A stretch of 39,773 nt of DNA, taken from assembly GCF_000243315.1 (NCBI RefSeq), contig NZ_JH597761.1, positions 611,334 to 651,106 of the forward strand. The letters are read 5' to 3'. The DNA comes from Metallosphaera yellowstonensis MK1 (GTDB lineage: Archaea > Thermoproteota > Thermoprotei_A > Sulfolobales > Sulfolobaceae). A program made the translations under genes and the position numbers. The notes under the pieces are model-generated. The model was not told the DNA's origin, searched no databases, and was given only the letters and a program-made list of their open reading frames with translations. Below, in pieces: positions 17,675 to 26,762 of this stretch. Each line of letters starts with the position of its first letter. Position 1 is the first letter of the stretch.

Positions 17675-19009
17675 ATGACGGACAGAGTCCTAGTGGGATT
17701 TGAGGTTCATCAGCCCTTCAGGGTCAGGAGGAACGCCTTCTGGAGTCCAAGGTTCAGGGGTTCACCCCTGGAGAAGTACTTTGACGAGGGCAAGAACAGG
17801 GAGGTATTCGAGAGGGTCAGGAGGAAGTGTTACATCCCTGCCACCAACGTGATCCTAGACGAAATAGAGGCCGGAGAAGATGAGGGCAGGGAGGTCAAGT
17901 TCTTCTTCTCGGTCTCTGGGACTCTCTTGGATCAGGCCGAGATGTGGGGGAGGGACTTCCTGGAACTCCTCCAACTCCTCTCCTCCACGGGGAAGGTGGA
18001 GTTCCTGGCCCAGACATACTACCACTCAGTGACGTCACTCTGGGAGGACAGGACGGAGTGGAGGGAACAGGTACAGATGCACAGGGAGACAGTGAAGTCC
18101 CTCCTAGGGCAGGAGCCCACGACCTTCGAGAACACTGAGCTACTGACCACCCCAGTGACGGTGGAGGAGGCCGAGAGGATGGGGTTCTCGGGATACATCC
18201 TGGAGGGAAAGGAGTCCCTCCTGAAGGGGAGGAGCCCCAACTTCGTCTACAGGAGGAAGGGAGGAGAGATCTCTCTCCTTCCCAGGAACTACGTGCTCAG
18301 CGACGACGTGGCCTTCCGTTTCTCCAACAGGAGTTGGGACCAGTACCCCCTCACAGCAAACAAGTATGCGTCCTGGATAAGGAGTTCGCCAGGACAACTG
18401 GTGACCCTGTTCGTGGACTATGAGACCTTCGGGGAGCACCATTGGGCCGAGACCGGGATAATGGACTTCCTCCGTTGGCTCCCCAGAGAACTGGACAGGG
18501 CAGGGGTGAAGATGGTACTCCCCAGGGAGGTGGTTCACAGTCCCTATTACGAACTTGAGGTCGAGGGAATATCCTCCTGGGCTGACATAAGGAAGGACCA
18601 CACTAGCTGGTTAGGGAACGTGATGCAGTGGGCCTACGATGAGGCGGTCAGGAGGGCCGAGATGCCGTCGAGGGAGTTGAAGGGGGAATTCCTGAGGGCC
18701 TGGAGGTACTTCAGCACCAGCGACAACTATTACTACCTCTTCACGGAGTCTGGAGGGCCTGGAGAGGTTCACTCCTACTTCAGTGCCTACGACTCACCCC
18801 TGGACGCCTTCCTCAACGAGTTCTATGCTGTGAATTCCTTCCTACACGAGGAGCTTAAGGCCCTGGGGGTTGAGAACGAACCCTTCTTCTTCTACAAGGA
18901 CGGCAAGAGGTTCTCCGTGGCCTGGAACGAGAGGGAGTTCAGGGAGGTGCTCAAGAGGGATCCCTCACTAAAGGATCACGAGAAGTTCATGGAGGAGTGG
19001 TTGAAGTGA
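17675..19009 (+). CDS. GH57 alpha-amylase/glucanotransferase-type enzyme
   Basis: 444 residues of the GH57 family. N-terminal VGFEVHQPFRVRRNAFW carries the conserved His of region 1; FFFSVSGTLLDQ and VEFLAQTYYHSVTSL are region 2; the nucleophile Glu is in FENTELL (Glu 155); the acid Asp is in LFVDYETFGEHHW (Asp 248). Length is like the short alpha-amylases of methanogens and Sulfolobales and without the C-terminal extension of GH57 branching enzymes. It has no signal peptide. First gene of the plus-strand operon, overlapping the glycogen synthase gene, so a role in glycogen trimming or remodelling is likely; a branching role is possible, because no other branching enzyme is in the cluster. 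Confidence 0.9.
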   Translation: MTDRVLVGFEVHQPFRVRRNAFWSPRFRGSPLEKYFDEGKNREVFERVRRKCYIPATNVILDEIEAGEDEGREVKFFFSVSGTLLDQAEMWGRDFLELLQLLSSTGKVEFLAQTYYHSVTSLWEDRTEWREQVQMHRETVKSLLGQEPTTFENTELLTTPVTVEEAERMGFSGYILEGKESLLKGRSPNFVYRRKGGEISLLPRNYVLSDDVAFRFSNRSWDQYPLTANKYASWIRSSPGQLVTLFVDYETFGEHHWAETGIMDFLRWLPRELDRAGVKMVLPREVVHSPYYELEVEGISSWADIRKDHTSWLGNVMQWAYDEAVRRAEMPSRELKGEFLRAWRYFSTSDNYYYLFTESGGPGEVHSYFSAYDSPLDAFLNEFYAVNSFLHEELKALGVENEPFFFYKDGKRFSVAWNEREFREVLKRDPSLKDHEKFMEEWLK

Positions 19010-20694
19010 AGAGAGTCGAGTCCCTCTGGGTTCCGGACTCCCTAAACAAGGTGTGGATGATAACCTTCGAGATGAGGGGGATCGCCAGCTCAGGGGGTCT
19101 GGGGAGTGCGGTCTATTACCTGAGCACAGGACTGACCAAGAGGGGGATGAGCGTCACGGTGATCATGCCCAGTCACGGGAGGCACTTGGACGGAGCGTAT
19201 AGATCAAGGCTCAAGTTGAGGGAACTTCCCCTCTCGACCTCAGGGAAGAGGAGGGGAGTTGACAACCAGGTCTACCCTTACAGGCTGGGCTTCGAGAGGG
19301 GAGAGTTGGATGGGGTGGAGGTAGTCCTTGTCAAGGGGTTAGACGAGCCCACAGGCAGGGTGATGGACTCGTGGGGGGTATACGATTGGGCCATGGAGAA
19401 GTCGGCTCTCCTCACCAGGGGAGTGGAGGCCCTAGTAGGTACCCTGACGTTGGATGGTGTGCCCAGCCTCATACACGCCCACGATTGGCACTCAGTCCTA
19501 CCTGGAGTCAAGGCTAAGCTAGCTCTGGAAGAGAGGAGGGTGGTCGTACCTCTGGTCTACACGGTCCACCTGCTCAACAGGGTCGGAGCCCCGTGGCACT
19601 ACGCCTCCTCGGACTGGACCGGTTTGGAGGACTGCAGTCACTACATCTGGATGGTCTCAAAACACGTGCTCAGGAAACCCTCGGAGATCTGGGATCTCTC
19701 AGAAGGTAGGATAGAGAAGTTCGGAGTCTACGAGGCGGACCTGGTCACCAGCGTGAGCAAGAACTATCTCGTGAGCGAGGTCATCCCCTACGTTGGGGGG
19801 ATGGCTGAAAACAAGTCCTGCGTGATTTACAACGGGACTGACTGGGACCTGGGTCAGGTGTTGGAGCTGGCCAAGAGAGTCACGGGAAGCGAGGACAGGA
19901 AGGAAGTGAGGAGGAAGTTGTTGGCCTCCCTGAACACCATGAGGCTAGTCCCTGAAAACTACAACGTGGGCAACATGTTGTGGAACCACAGGAAGTCCCT
20001 GGGCATAAGGGACGACTGGACTTACGAACCCCTGGGAGATGGTCAACTGATCCTATTCACGGGGAGGTTGGTCTATCAGAAGGGCGTGGACGTACTGGTA
20101 AGGTCCTTCCGTGGAGTGGTAGACAGGGAGCCGGAGACTAGGCTCCTGATGCTGGGCATACCCACGGACGACTACGCCCTACTTCAGGACCTGATAGATA
20201 GGGTCTCGGAGGTGAGGGATAACGTGAGGATAATAGCTAGCTCGTCCATGGACCCGAACATGTACAAACTCCTCCACTACTCAGCCTCAGTCATGGCCAT
20301 GCCCTCCAGGTGGGAGCCCTTCGGAATAGGAGCTATAGAGGCCATGAGTGTGGGGACCCCCGTAGTTGCCTCAGCTACGGGCGGACTGAGCGAGATAGTG
20401 GAGGACCTGAGATACTCTCAGGAGGGCACGGGCTTCCTGGTTGAACCCGGGAACATAGACTCACTGAGGTCGTCCCTGCTGGACTCGGTCATCCTATCCA
20501 AGGCCAGTGAGGGGAGGGGAGGAGTAGAGGGGACGAGCTTCAGGGCCGTCCCAGAGACCTGGGCTAAGGCAAGGGAGAACGCGGTGAGGAGAGTGGACAG
20601 GATGTTCAGGTGGTCCTCTGTGGCACAACAGGCCTTGGAGTGTTATGGGAAGGCCTTACTCATGGCCAAGTACAGGGCGTCCGCCTACATGTGA
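19006..20694 (+). CDS. glgA: glycogen synthase, GT5 family
   Basis: About 562-565 residues. GT-B fold with the N-terminal acceptor loop ASSGGLGSAVYYLS (30-43), IHAHDWHSVLPG, and in the C-terminal Rossmann domain LFTGRLVYQKGVDVLVRSFR, and the E-X7-E region RWEPFGIGAIEAMSVGTPVV followed by ATGGLSEIV. It extends alpha-1,4-glucan chains from NDP-glucose. I choose GTG at 19006, overlapping the GH57 stop by GTGA; another GTG nine bases upstream (18997) is equally in frame. Co-transcribed with the GH57 gene. An IS200/IS605-type element starts within a few bases after its stop without damaging it. Confidence 0.92.
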   Translation: MKRVESLWVPDSLNKVWMITFEMRGIASSGGLGSAVYYLSTGLTKRGMSVTVIMPSHGRHLDGAYRSRLKLRELPLSTSGKRRGVDNQVYPYRLGFERGELDGVEVVLVKGLDEPTGRVMDSWGVYDWAMEKSALLTRGVEALVGTLTLDGVPSLIHAHDWHSVLPGVKAKLALEERRVVVPLVYTVHLLNRVGAPWHYASSDWTGLEDCSHYIWMVSKHVLRKPSEIWDLSEGRIEKFGVYEADLVTSVSKNYLVSEVIPYVGGMAENKSCVIYNGTDWDLGQVLELAKRVTGSEDRKEVRRKLLASLNTMRLVPENYNVGNMLWNHRKSLGIRDDWTYEPLGDGQLILFTGRLVYQKGVDVLVRSFRGVVDREPETRLLMLGIPTDDYALLQDLIDRVSEVRDNVRIIASSSMDPNMYKLLHYSASVMAMPSRWEPFGIGAIEAMSVGTPVVASATGGLSEIVEDLRYSQEGTGFLVEPGNIDSLRSSLLDSVILSKASEGRGGVEGTSFRAVPETWAKARENAVRRVDRMFRWSSVAQQALECYGKALLMAKYRASAYM

Positions 20695-20754
20695 GGGAGG
20701 GATAACCACCAGGTGGGTTAGCTGAGACTCTTTGGTGAACTACCCCGCCCTAAC

Positions 20755-21977
20755 CGGTAGACCCAAAATCATATTATGAAAAATATTTCTGGTAGGATAA
20801 TATCGAATTTATAAAAGATAAAGAAATTTATAAGAGTATTAAGAATTCAGTTGAAGAAAGGTTTAAGGTGAGGGAGATGTGGTATTACCACGTGAGTAAG
20901 TGAGATGGTAACACCGGTACTCCCTCACCAAAACAACCTTCAACAAATAGGATATAAATTACTTTCCGTGCTGAACTTCAAGGGAAAGAAAGGGGAAGAG
21001 GTGGCGAGAACCCTCATCTCAGCGTGTTTATGGAACGATTCAGTAGAGAACAAGTCGAGGGCGTACGGCGTGTCCCCACAGACCGTGAGGAATTACGTGG
21101 AGGAGCAGGGGGTGGAAGTTATTGAGAAACTCTTGGAACAAGTGAGGAAGATATCCTTGGAGGTACTGAAGGGAGTCAAGGAGATAGACCTCTCAATAGA
21201 CTGGACGACCAAGACCTGGTACGGGAGACCGGTGGAGGGGCTCGGGAGTTCGGAGGAGGGAAACTCTTGGAACTACGCAACTGCGACGACTAAGTTTGAC
21301 GGGAAAGTGCTCCTACTAGCTTTCATTACTCAAGTGAACGGGATGACTAAGGATGAGGTCGTGAAGGCCCTCGTGGAGCAAGTCGTCGCCATGGGGTTCA
21401 AGGTAAGGTTGATGACTCTCGACGCTGGTTTCTACACGGTTGACGTGCTCAACTTCGTTTCGCAGTTCAAGTACATAATTGCCGTCCCTGTTGGGGACGT
21501 GAAGGTCTACCAGGAGTTTGACGGCGAGTACGAGACGAACAGTAAGAGGCACAGGAGGGACGAGCAGGTCAAGTTCAGGCTCCTCGTGTACAGCAAGGAG
21601 AAGGTCAGGAGAAAGAAGAGGACTCTAGTTTACTTCGCTAGGGCTACGAACCTCGACCTACCGAAGGGGGAGGTGTTGAAGTTGTACAACAAGGTGAGGG
21701 GTCCCATAGAGACCTCTTACCGGAACATCAAGGCCTTTCTCCCCTTCACCAGTTCCACCAAGTTCGTCTTCCGCACGTTGATCTTCGTGCTGGCCGTGGT
21801 CCTCTACTCCCTGTACACAGTGTTCAAGGGGGAGGTGAGGAGGGAGGAGTTCAGGTTACTCCTAATACTCTTGTTTTCTGATGATTTATTCTATCTAAGA
21901 GATTTTCTACTTAAATCAATAGAACCGCTTATTAATAATATAGATTTATTTTCAAGGAGGTGATTTTGGGTCTACCG
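20755..21977 (+). mobile_element. ISH3-like insertion sequence, copy B (1223 bp, apparently complete)
   Basis: Inverted repeats CGGTAGACCCAAAATCA and TGATTTTGGGTCTACCG at the two ends, and a 4-bp target duplication TAAC (20751-20754 and 21978-21981). Removing the element plus one TAAC restores the tnpB end ...EAPSVRAG followed by a stop. Inside, an inverted repeat GGTGAGGGAG / CTCCCTCACC (about 20868 and 20920) flanks the transposase start; copy A has the same arrangement. Confidence 0.9.
20905..21963 (+). CDS. ISH3-like DDE transposase, intact
   Basis: 352 residues, uninterrupted. Probable helix-turn-helix in residues 34-66 ([32 protein letters not shown]). Catalytic residues: Asp 99 in [12 protein letters not shown], Asp 173 in [11 protein letters not shown], Glu 269 in [13 protein letters not shown], the last with the Y-x2-K like spacing of IS4/ISH3-type enzymes. 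The C-terminus is hydrophobic and helical ([17 protein letters not shown]). Start ATG lies between the arms of a 10-bp inverted repeat near the left end. This copy is full length, unlike copy A, so it may be the active source. Confidence 0.85.
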   Translation: MVTPVLPHQNNLQQIGYKLLSVLNFKGKKGEEVARTLISACLWNDSVENKSRAYGVSPQTVRNYVEEQGVEVIEKLLEQVRKISLEVLKGVKEIDLSIDWTTKTWYGRPVEGLGSSEEGNSWNYATATTKFDGKVLLLAFITQVNGMTKDEVVKALVEQVVAMGFKVRLMTLDAGFYTVDVLNFVSQFKYIIAVPVGDVKVYQEFDGEYETNSKRHRRDEQVKFRLLVYSKEKVRRKKRTLVYFARATNLDLPKGEVLKLYNKVRGPIETSYRNIKAFLPFTSSTKFVFRTLIFVLAVVLYSLYTVFKGEVRREEFRLLLILLFSDDLFYLRDFLLKSIEPLINNIDLFSRR

Positions 21978-23184
21978 TAACGGACGGGGCTTCCTGCTTC
22001 AAAGCCGAGGCTTGCCCAAAGGGTAGAGGTCTCAGCTCCACAGGCACTAAGGGTCGTTCCGACCCCGATCTTCTTAGGACGTTGAGGGAAGCATTATAAT
22101 CACGATCAGCGACCCAACCGCACTTGGGACAGACAAACACACGATCGGCCAACGTCAAATCTTTCTTAACGTGTCCGCACCTAGCACAAGTCATTGAAGT
22201 AAAAGCAGGATCCACTAGAGTGAGTTTCTTACCGTACTTCCCAAGTTGATACTCCATGACACTCCTAAGCTCATGAATAGCAACATCGTGTAACCTCATC
22301 CTCAGCCTTCGAAGAGACTTACCAACAAGTTGCTTAACTTGAATGTCCTCCATTACGAGAACGTCGTAATGCTCAGCAAAATACTTACCGAGTTTCATGT
22401 ACATATCCATCCTCAAGTTCTTCAAGTGTTCGTGAGCCCTCGCTAGACGAATCTTTGCCTTAAACCAGTTGCGTGACAGGAACTTCTTCCGTGAGAGAGC
22501 TTTATGAAGCCTCTTCACCTTGTTGAGTGCCTTCTCGTAAGGTCTCTGGTTGGGGACATATTCCCCGTCAGAGGTAGTGAGAAGTTTCTCTACACCAATA
22601 TCTATCGCCACTACTTTTCCAATTGATGGTAGTTTTGGGAACTCGTAGTTCTCAACTATGAACGAAATATATACTGTCTCACTCCTTGTTAGCTTTACTA
22701 CTCTCTTTACCCTGTCCAATGGAAAATCCCTATGAACAATAACGTTGAAGATACCCAGATGTGACAGTCTTAACGTCATTACCTTCTTCTTGTTCTTCTT
22801 GCTCTTCGTCCTTATTTCTCTTACCCTCAGTACTTTCCAACCTGATTGAGGGTAGACGAGGGAGTACCACTTGTGTGCTCTCTTCTCCCTGGGGTAACGT
22901 GCTAACCCTTCAAAAAAGCGTTGCCTAGCCTCGTAATAACGGTCGGCAAGTTGCTGGGCAGTCTGTGAGTAAAGTTGCTGATATTGTCCATCTTGTTTTC
23001 TCAAGTCCAGGGCTAGTTGCCTTAACTCCGTTTGGGTTAGACCTTTCCCATCCCTTTGGTAGAAATATATGTCTGCCCACCGTAGGGTGTTGTAAACCTC
23101 ACATGCTAACTTCAACTGGGCTTTTAACGCCCTCAACGTTTGTTCGCCTGTGTATGCTCTGAACCGTAACCCTACGTCGGGCAT
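21978..23184 (-). pseudogene. tnpB: TnpB RNA-guided nuclease, separated from its last codons and guide-RNA end
   Basis: From [15 protein letters not shown] (ATG 23184) 402 residues are readable. RuvC motifs are complete: Asp 195 ([11 protein letters not shown]), Glu 279 (VMEDIQVK), Asp 362 (DRDYNASLN); the zinc finger has Cys 333, 336, 352 and 355 (CARCGH, CPKCGW). A longer start at 23247 is possible but the family begins near residue 22 of that form. After APSV the frame enters the ISH3-like element and would stop after TVDPKSPP; before insertion it ended APSVRAG, with the last codons and stop now at 20740-20754. The protein may still fold, but the 3' part that normally gives the omega (re)RNA is 1.2 kb away. 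Confidence 0.88.
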
Positions 23185-23283
23185 TAATAGGATACCTGAT
23201 GCTGTTACTAAAAAAACCTTTCTACAAAGGGGGCTATCCATCTCCACCCTTACGGATGGAGTCTTACGCCCCCTTTGAACCCC

Positions 23284-23642
23284 CGAGAAGATAAAATGAG
23301 GGACAAAACACCATCTCTTCGAGGGGCGGGGTAAAAGTCATTAAGTCCGAAATTACCATCTCTTTTAACAGCTACTTCATATCTAACATCATCCTCGCTT
23401 TGAGGGCGAGGGTTCCCGGGATTCCCCCAAATGGTCCGCTAAGGCTTAGTCAGCAAGATTTTTGAAACATAAACAATGAACGACCTACTTCACGTGACCG
23501 TTGAGGTGTAACGGATGTCGTTCCGTGATGAAGTCCCCTGCTACTCGGAGGCGTGACCGAGGGAGTGTCCCGTTGGAAACAATTGAATAGGGAGTGCTCG
23601 GATATACCACGTGTAATTCACATGATGTAAAATAGTTAAGGA
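23284..23642. other. intergenic region with no supported gene
   Basis: Contains short palindromes (for example CCTCGC-TTTGA-GGGCGAGG near 23395) and a C-box-like GTGATGA at 23525, but no matching D box (CTGA) at the expected distance, so I do not call a C/D RNA. Probably IS-derived at its left side. Confidence 0.4.
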
Positions 23643-23708
23643 AAATCAGTTGTGGGATTTTTCCTTAGTTAGCGCCCTGTAATCAAGGTAAAATCTGATA
23701 ACTGCTGT
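23643..23708. mobile_element. 66-bp MITE, copy 1
   Basis: Aligns over its whole length with 32955-33020, sharing the core CGCCCTGTAATCAAGG and AAAATCT. Ends (CAGTTGTGGGA and ATAACTGCTGT) match the termini of the ACAGCAGTTATGGGA element family at 29482-39773, so it is probably mobilised by that transposase. Confidence 0.7.
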
Positions 23709-23799
23709 AAGGAAACTGGTTCTCCGTCACTCTCTAAGTTCCTCAAGGGCAAAGAGTTTCCCTCACAAACGTTTTAACTCAGGAATCCACTGAACGTGT

Positions 23800-24006
23800 G
23801 TGAAAGTTAAGGTTTACCTGGCTAGACAGAAGGAGGAGAGGGTCGTTTCCCTTGATGACAGGGCTACAGTGAGGGATCTGATCAAAATCTTGGGTCTGAG
23901 GGTTCAGGGGGTCGTTGTACTGAAGGATGGTGTTCCCGTTCTTGAGGAAGAGAGGTTAAAGGAGGGAGACAACCTGACCGTAGTCCTCACTGCGTCTGGT
24001 GGTTGA
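23800..24006 (+). CDS. ThiS/MoaD/Urm1-like sulfur carrier or ubiquitin-like modifier
   Basis: 68-residue beta-grasp protein ending in the required Gly-Gly (LTASGG). VKVYLARQKEERVVSL, DRATVRDLIKILGL and VVVLKDGVPVLEEERLKEGD match the pattern of ThiS-like proteins more than MoaD. The C-terminal glycine is activated by an E1-like enzyme and carries sulfur as thiocarboxylate or is conjugated to proteins. Start GTG at 23800; TATA-like GTTTTAAC is about 25 nt upstream. The stop overlaps the next gene, whose product and a ThiO-like oxidase are co-transcribed. Confidence 0.8.
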   Translation: MKVKVYLARQKEERVVSLDDRATVRDLIKILGLRVQGVVVLKDGVPVLEEERLKEGDNLTVVLTASGG

Positions 24007-24631
24007 CTTGGACCTAGCAGGTTTGAGGAGTTTGGATCCGGAGAGGAGACGGAGGGCGTGGGAGGAACTGGAGTCGCTCGCTTCTAGGTCCCCCAAGGAA
24101 TTGGAGGATAAGAGACTGTACATTCGGTCACTCCTGTGGCACAAAATGCAGGGAGTGAGGGAGGAGGCCTGGAAGCATCTCCCGTTGTACAAGAGGCTTG
24201 AAGTAGACGTGGAGAGAGCCTTTAGGGCTAACTCCGACAGAATAAAGCTCACCGCTTGGTCCCACTACCCTGATGTCATATCTTCAGGGCTGATGACCAG
24301 GGAGCAGGTCGTGAAGATGAGACAACACTTCTGGAGGTTACTCAGGAGCTTTTACCCTACGGTCAGGAAGAAGGCGTGGGCCCTTCTGGTCTCCATGGTG
24401 AGGGACGGCATAGTGCAAGAGGGAGATAAGGAGAAGGTCCTCTCATATCTCTCCCATAGGAAGGTTAGCGTCAGACTGTTGGCCTGGTCGAAGGTGAGGG
24501 AACTGGGGGAATTGGGCTTCCTAACGAGGGAGGACGTTGAGAGGAAGGAGGTATTCCTCAAGGAACTAACTCAGGGAGAGAGCAGAGCCTCAGCGAGGGC
24601 CAGGAAGCTGGTGGAGGTGCTCAGGCTTTGA
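23999..24631 (+). CDS. helical-repeat (HEAT-like) protein of unknown function
   Basis: 210 residues, almost entirely helical, with repeated units of about 38-40 residues in which a Trp follows small residues: RRAWEELESLASRS, REEAWKHLPLYKR, KLTAWSHYPDVISS, RKKAWALLVSMVRDG, RLLAWSKVRELGEL. This looks like a HEAT or armadillo-type solenoid, usually a protein-binding scaffold. Highly basic. GTG start at 23999 overlaps the ubiquitin-like gene by 8 bp, and the stop overlaps the FAD oxidoreductase start. No family name is known to me; position between a ubiquitin-like protein and an oxidase suggests an accessory or partner role. Confidence 0.75.
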   Translation: MVDLDLAGLRSLDPERRRRAWEELESLASRSPKELEDKRLYIRSLLWHKMQGVREEAWKHLPLYKRLEVDVERAFRANSDRIKLTAWSHYPDVISSGLMTREQVVKMRQHFWRLLRSFYPTVRKKAWALLVSMVRDGIVQEGDKEKVLSYLSHRKVSVRLLAWSKVRELGELGFLTREDVERKEVFLKELTQGESRASARARKLVEVLRL

Positions 24632-25725
24632 GGGTAGCCGTGCTGGGAGGGGGGATAACTGGGCTCTTCGTGTCCAAGTTCCTGGCGGAGGAGGGAGCGG
24701 ACGTGACGCTTTATGAACCCCAGGATCTCGGACACTTCTCAGTCCACGCTGCGGGGCTCATAGAACCCTATAGGTTCGACAGGATGAACACCACGGGTAT
24801 GATCGTTAAGATGCTCAAGTACATGAGGCGTGGTGTAACTTCACTGAGGCAACTTGACGGGAGATGGGTCTTGGAGCTGTTGAAAACGCTGAACAGGGAC
24901 CCGCCAGAGGAGGCGTGGTCGACCATCAGGGAGATGGCTAAGTTCTCCCTGAGGTACTATAGGGAGATGGCCGAGGTAAGGAACGACTTCGATTATAGGG
25001 ATGACGGGCTACTGGAGGTCTACAGGTCCAGGGAAGAGCTGGAGAGAGGAGAAGAGGAAGAGAAGAGGAGCCCGTTTAAGGCCAGGTTTGAGGTGGTGGA
25101 CCTAGAGGGATTCGCTGGAGCTGTGTTCTTTCCAGACCTGAGCAGGTTGGCAACCGAGAAGTTCGTGGCTAGGATATCCAGGGAACTGGAGGAGAGGAAA
25201 GTCAGGGTAAGGAGAGAGGAGGGTAAAGTTCAGGGTAATAAGGTGAACGGAGAGGAGTACGACGTTGTGGTGTTAAGCAATGGGGTGTGGATGAGGAGAG
25301 AGTTGACACTCCCACTTACCGCATTCAAGGGATATGGGGCCTGGGTTAGAGGAGAAAGCAAGTTCAAGAACGCCATGGTCTTAGCTGAGGAGGGAGTTGC
25401 CATCTCTCCGCTCTCGGATCACGTGAAGGTGACTGCAGGCTTCTCTGCAGACTTCTCAACGCAGGGCTCCATGGATCTGTTGGGGAAAGTAGCCGATGTG
25501 GTGAAGGCAGAGGAGGTGCTCAGGTACAGTCAGGGATTCAGACCCTGTTCACCTGACGGTTTCCCCATAATAGGAAGGAGAGGTGACTGGGTCGTAGTGA
25601 CCGGAGCTTGTAGGTTGGGGTGGAGCTACGGTCCGGCCATGGGAAGGTGGAGTGCAGACCTGGTTCTAGGGAAGGTGAGGTCTTTAGGTTACCTCTCCAG
25701 GTATGTGGAGGAGAACCCAACGTGA
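24628..25725 (+). CDS. FAD-dependent oxidoreductase of the DAO/glycine oxidase (ThiO-like) family
   Basis: 365 residues. The N-terminal dinucleotide-binding motif is VAVLGGGITGLFVSKFLAEE (3-22) with the Glu at the end of beta 2 (TLYEPQ). The substrate domain contains VVDLEGFAGAVFFPD, and the C-terminal part has the DAO-family segment GFRPCSPDGFPIIGR, VVVTGACRLGWSYGPAMGR (flavin contact). Members oxidise amino acids or related amines, for example glycine to iminoglycine in thiamine thiazole synthesis. TTG start overlaps the upstream stop (TTGA). The pairing with a ThiS-like protein resembles bacterial thiO-thiS, although archaea mostly use Thi4 for thiazole, so the substrate remains open. Confidence 0.82.
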   Translation: MRVAVLGGGITGLFVSKFLAEEGADVTLYEPQDLGHFSVHAAGLIEPYRFDRMNTTGMIVKMLKYMRRGVTSLRQLDGRWVLELLKTLNRDPPEEAWSTIREMAKFSLRYYREMAEVRNDFDYRDDGLLEVYRSREELERGEEEEKRSPFKARFEVVDLEGFAGAVFFPDLSRLATEKFVARISRELEERKVRVRREEGKVQGNKVNGEEYDVVVLSNGVWMRRELTLPLTAFKGYGAWVRGESKFKNAMVLAEEGVAISPLSDHVKVTAGFSADFSTQGSMDLLGKVADVVKAEEVLRYSQGFRPCSPDGFPIIGRRGDWVVVTGACRLGWSYGPAMGRWSADLVLGKVRSLGYLSRYVEENPT

Positions 25726-25769
25726 GCCTTTAAGCCTAGGACATTTGGGTTTTTGGGCTTTATAGAATT

Positions 25770-25866
25770 TCAAACGATATCAATTCTCAGCCCTTGGGCT
25801 TCACAGGAGTCGCGGGGAAACCCGTTCACACTCCTTAAGGATGACCCAATCCAACGGGAGTGTTTA
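25770..25866 (-). pseudogene. remnant of an IS607-type tnpB 3' end
   Basis: Minus strand reads SRWIGSSLRSVNGFPRDSCE and AQGLRIDIV, matching the tail of the IS607 TnpB at 8216-8963 (SRWVGVTPLRGRRSNGFPRD, AQGLRIDIK). Only the last about 30 codons are left. Confidence 0.65.
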
Positions 25867-26055
25867 CCCGTGGCGTAACTTACCTTCTTTAATTACTTCT
25901 AATTCCACCACGGGCACCCCTCTTAAGGGATCATACACGGTCACCCTTAACTCATTGGGGCTAGTCGAGGGAAACTTCAATACCCTCCCATCCACACTTT
26001 TATCACTCCCCAAACCTCGTGAGCAGTGCCCGTCATCAGTTAGGGGGATCATCAA
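25864..26055 (-). CDS. small unknown ORF
   Basis: 63-codon frame, MMIPLTDDGHCSRGLGSDKS to VVELEVIKEGKLRHG. Composition with RVTVYDPLRGVPVVELEVI is protein-like and beta-rich; the opposite-strand frame is less so. It lies directly against the IS607 remnant and may itself be element-derived. Not recognised. Confidence 0.3.
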   Translation of the reverse strand: MMIPLTDDGHCSRGLGSDKSVDGRVLKFPSTSPNELRVTVYDPLRGVPVVELEVIKEGKLRHG

Positions 26056-26762
26056 TAAAAACTACTTAGGTAATACTATATAAACACAACTTGTCAAAAC
26101 GATATTTAGAAGTGATTAAAAATAACGAGTAGTTACGTAGAAGCGTTACAGTCTCTATCCGTTAATAAAACCGCACACCTTAAGTTAACCGTCACACCTA
26201 GTCGGGATACCCTCACCCTCCGGTGTAACTGTATTTAAGATTTCTAACAATTAGCAAAACCTTAAGTCTTATCGAGAACTCTCTACAACGGCTTGCCACT
26301 TAATACGTCACCACGTCTCGACTCCTTTCCCGGATGAAACCGTTCAGTCTAAGGGCACGTCCTAGGCCCCTACCCGGGTGACGTACGTAAAACTTTATCC
26401 CTTCGCGATTTAAGGGGGGGCAAACTGGTCCACTCTGCGCTAAAATTCTCTACCTACACTTTCGTCCCAGTCCCTTTGTGTTCAATCATGACCCAGTGTG
26501 AGGGCTTAAGCCCTGGATAACTACAAGTCATGGTAAGTGAATCGTGAGAATCCTTGGAGCCCAACAGGGAGGGGTTCACGTCCTGGATCTCTCCCCTTGA
26601 GCGGAGCTTACACGATGTGAGAGCTCACGTTTTACGTAAAGATTGTAACATGGATATAAAACATTCTCGACGTGAAAGGACTCAGCCCGAGATATTTAAC
26701 GACCGTCTCTTAAGGGAATCATGGTATAACATATTTAAGACACGGGGAGATTACTATAAGTA
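26056..26762. other. gene-poor region before the 26763 gene
   Basis: About 700 bp without a supported gene. A TATA-like box ATATTTAAGA (26731-26740) is about 27 nt before the ATG at 26763. A plus-strand frame at 26554-26763 has no family features and I do not call it. The stretch is A+T-rich with many stops in all frames and may be degraded mobile DNA. Confidence 0.45.

Larger units (their letters stand above)
20695..23290 (-). mobile_element. TnpB-only IS200/IS605-type element interrupted by an ISH3-like element
   Basis: Consists of the left-end-like segment with hairpin (23222-23283), tnpB, and a right end at 20695-20754 that includes GGCGGGGTAGTTCACC on the minus strand and the inverted repeat AACCACC-AGGT-GGGTT. 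A similar right end is present at 30750-30765. No Y1 transposase gene is present. The outer limits are approximate. Confidence 0.7.

Noticed and set aside
23525-23580. Possible C/D box RNA (GTGATGA)
   Set aside because: No CTGA D box at the expected distance and no second box pair.
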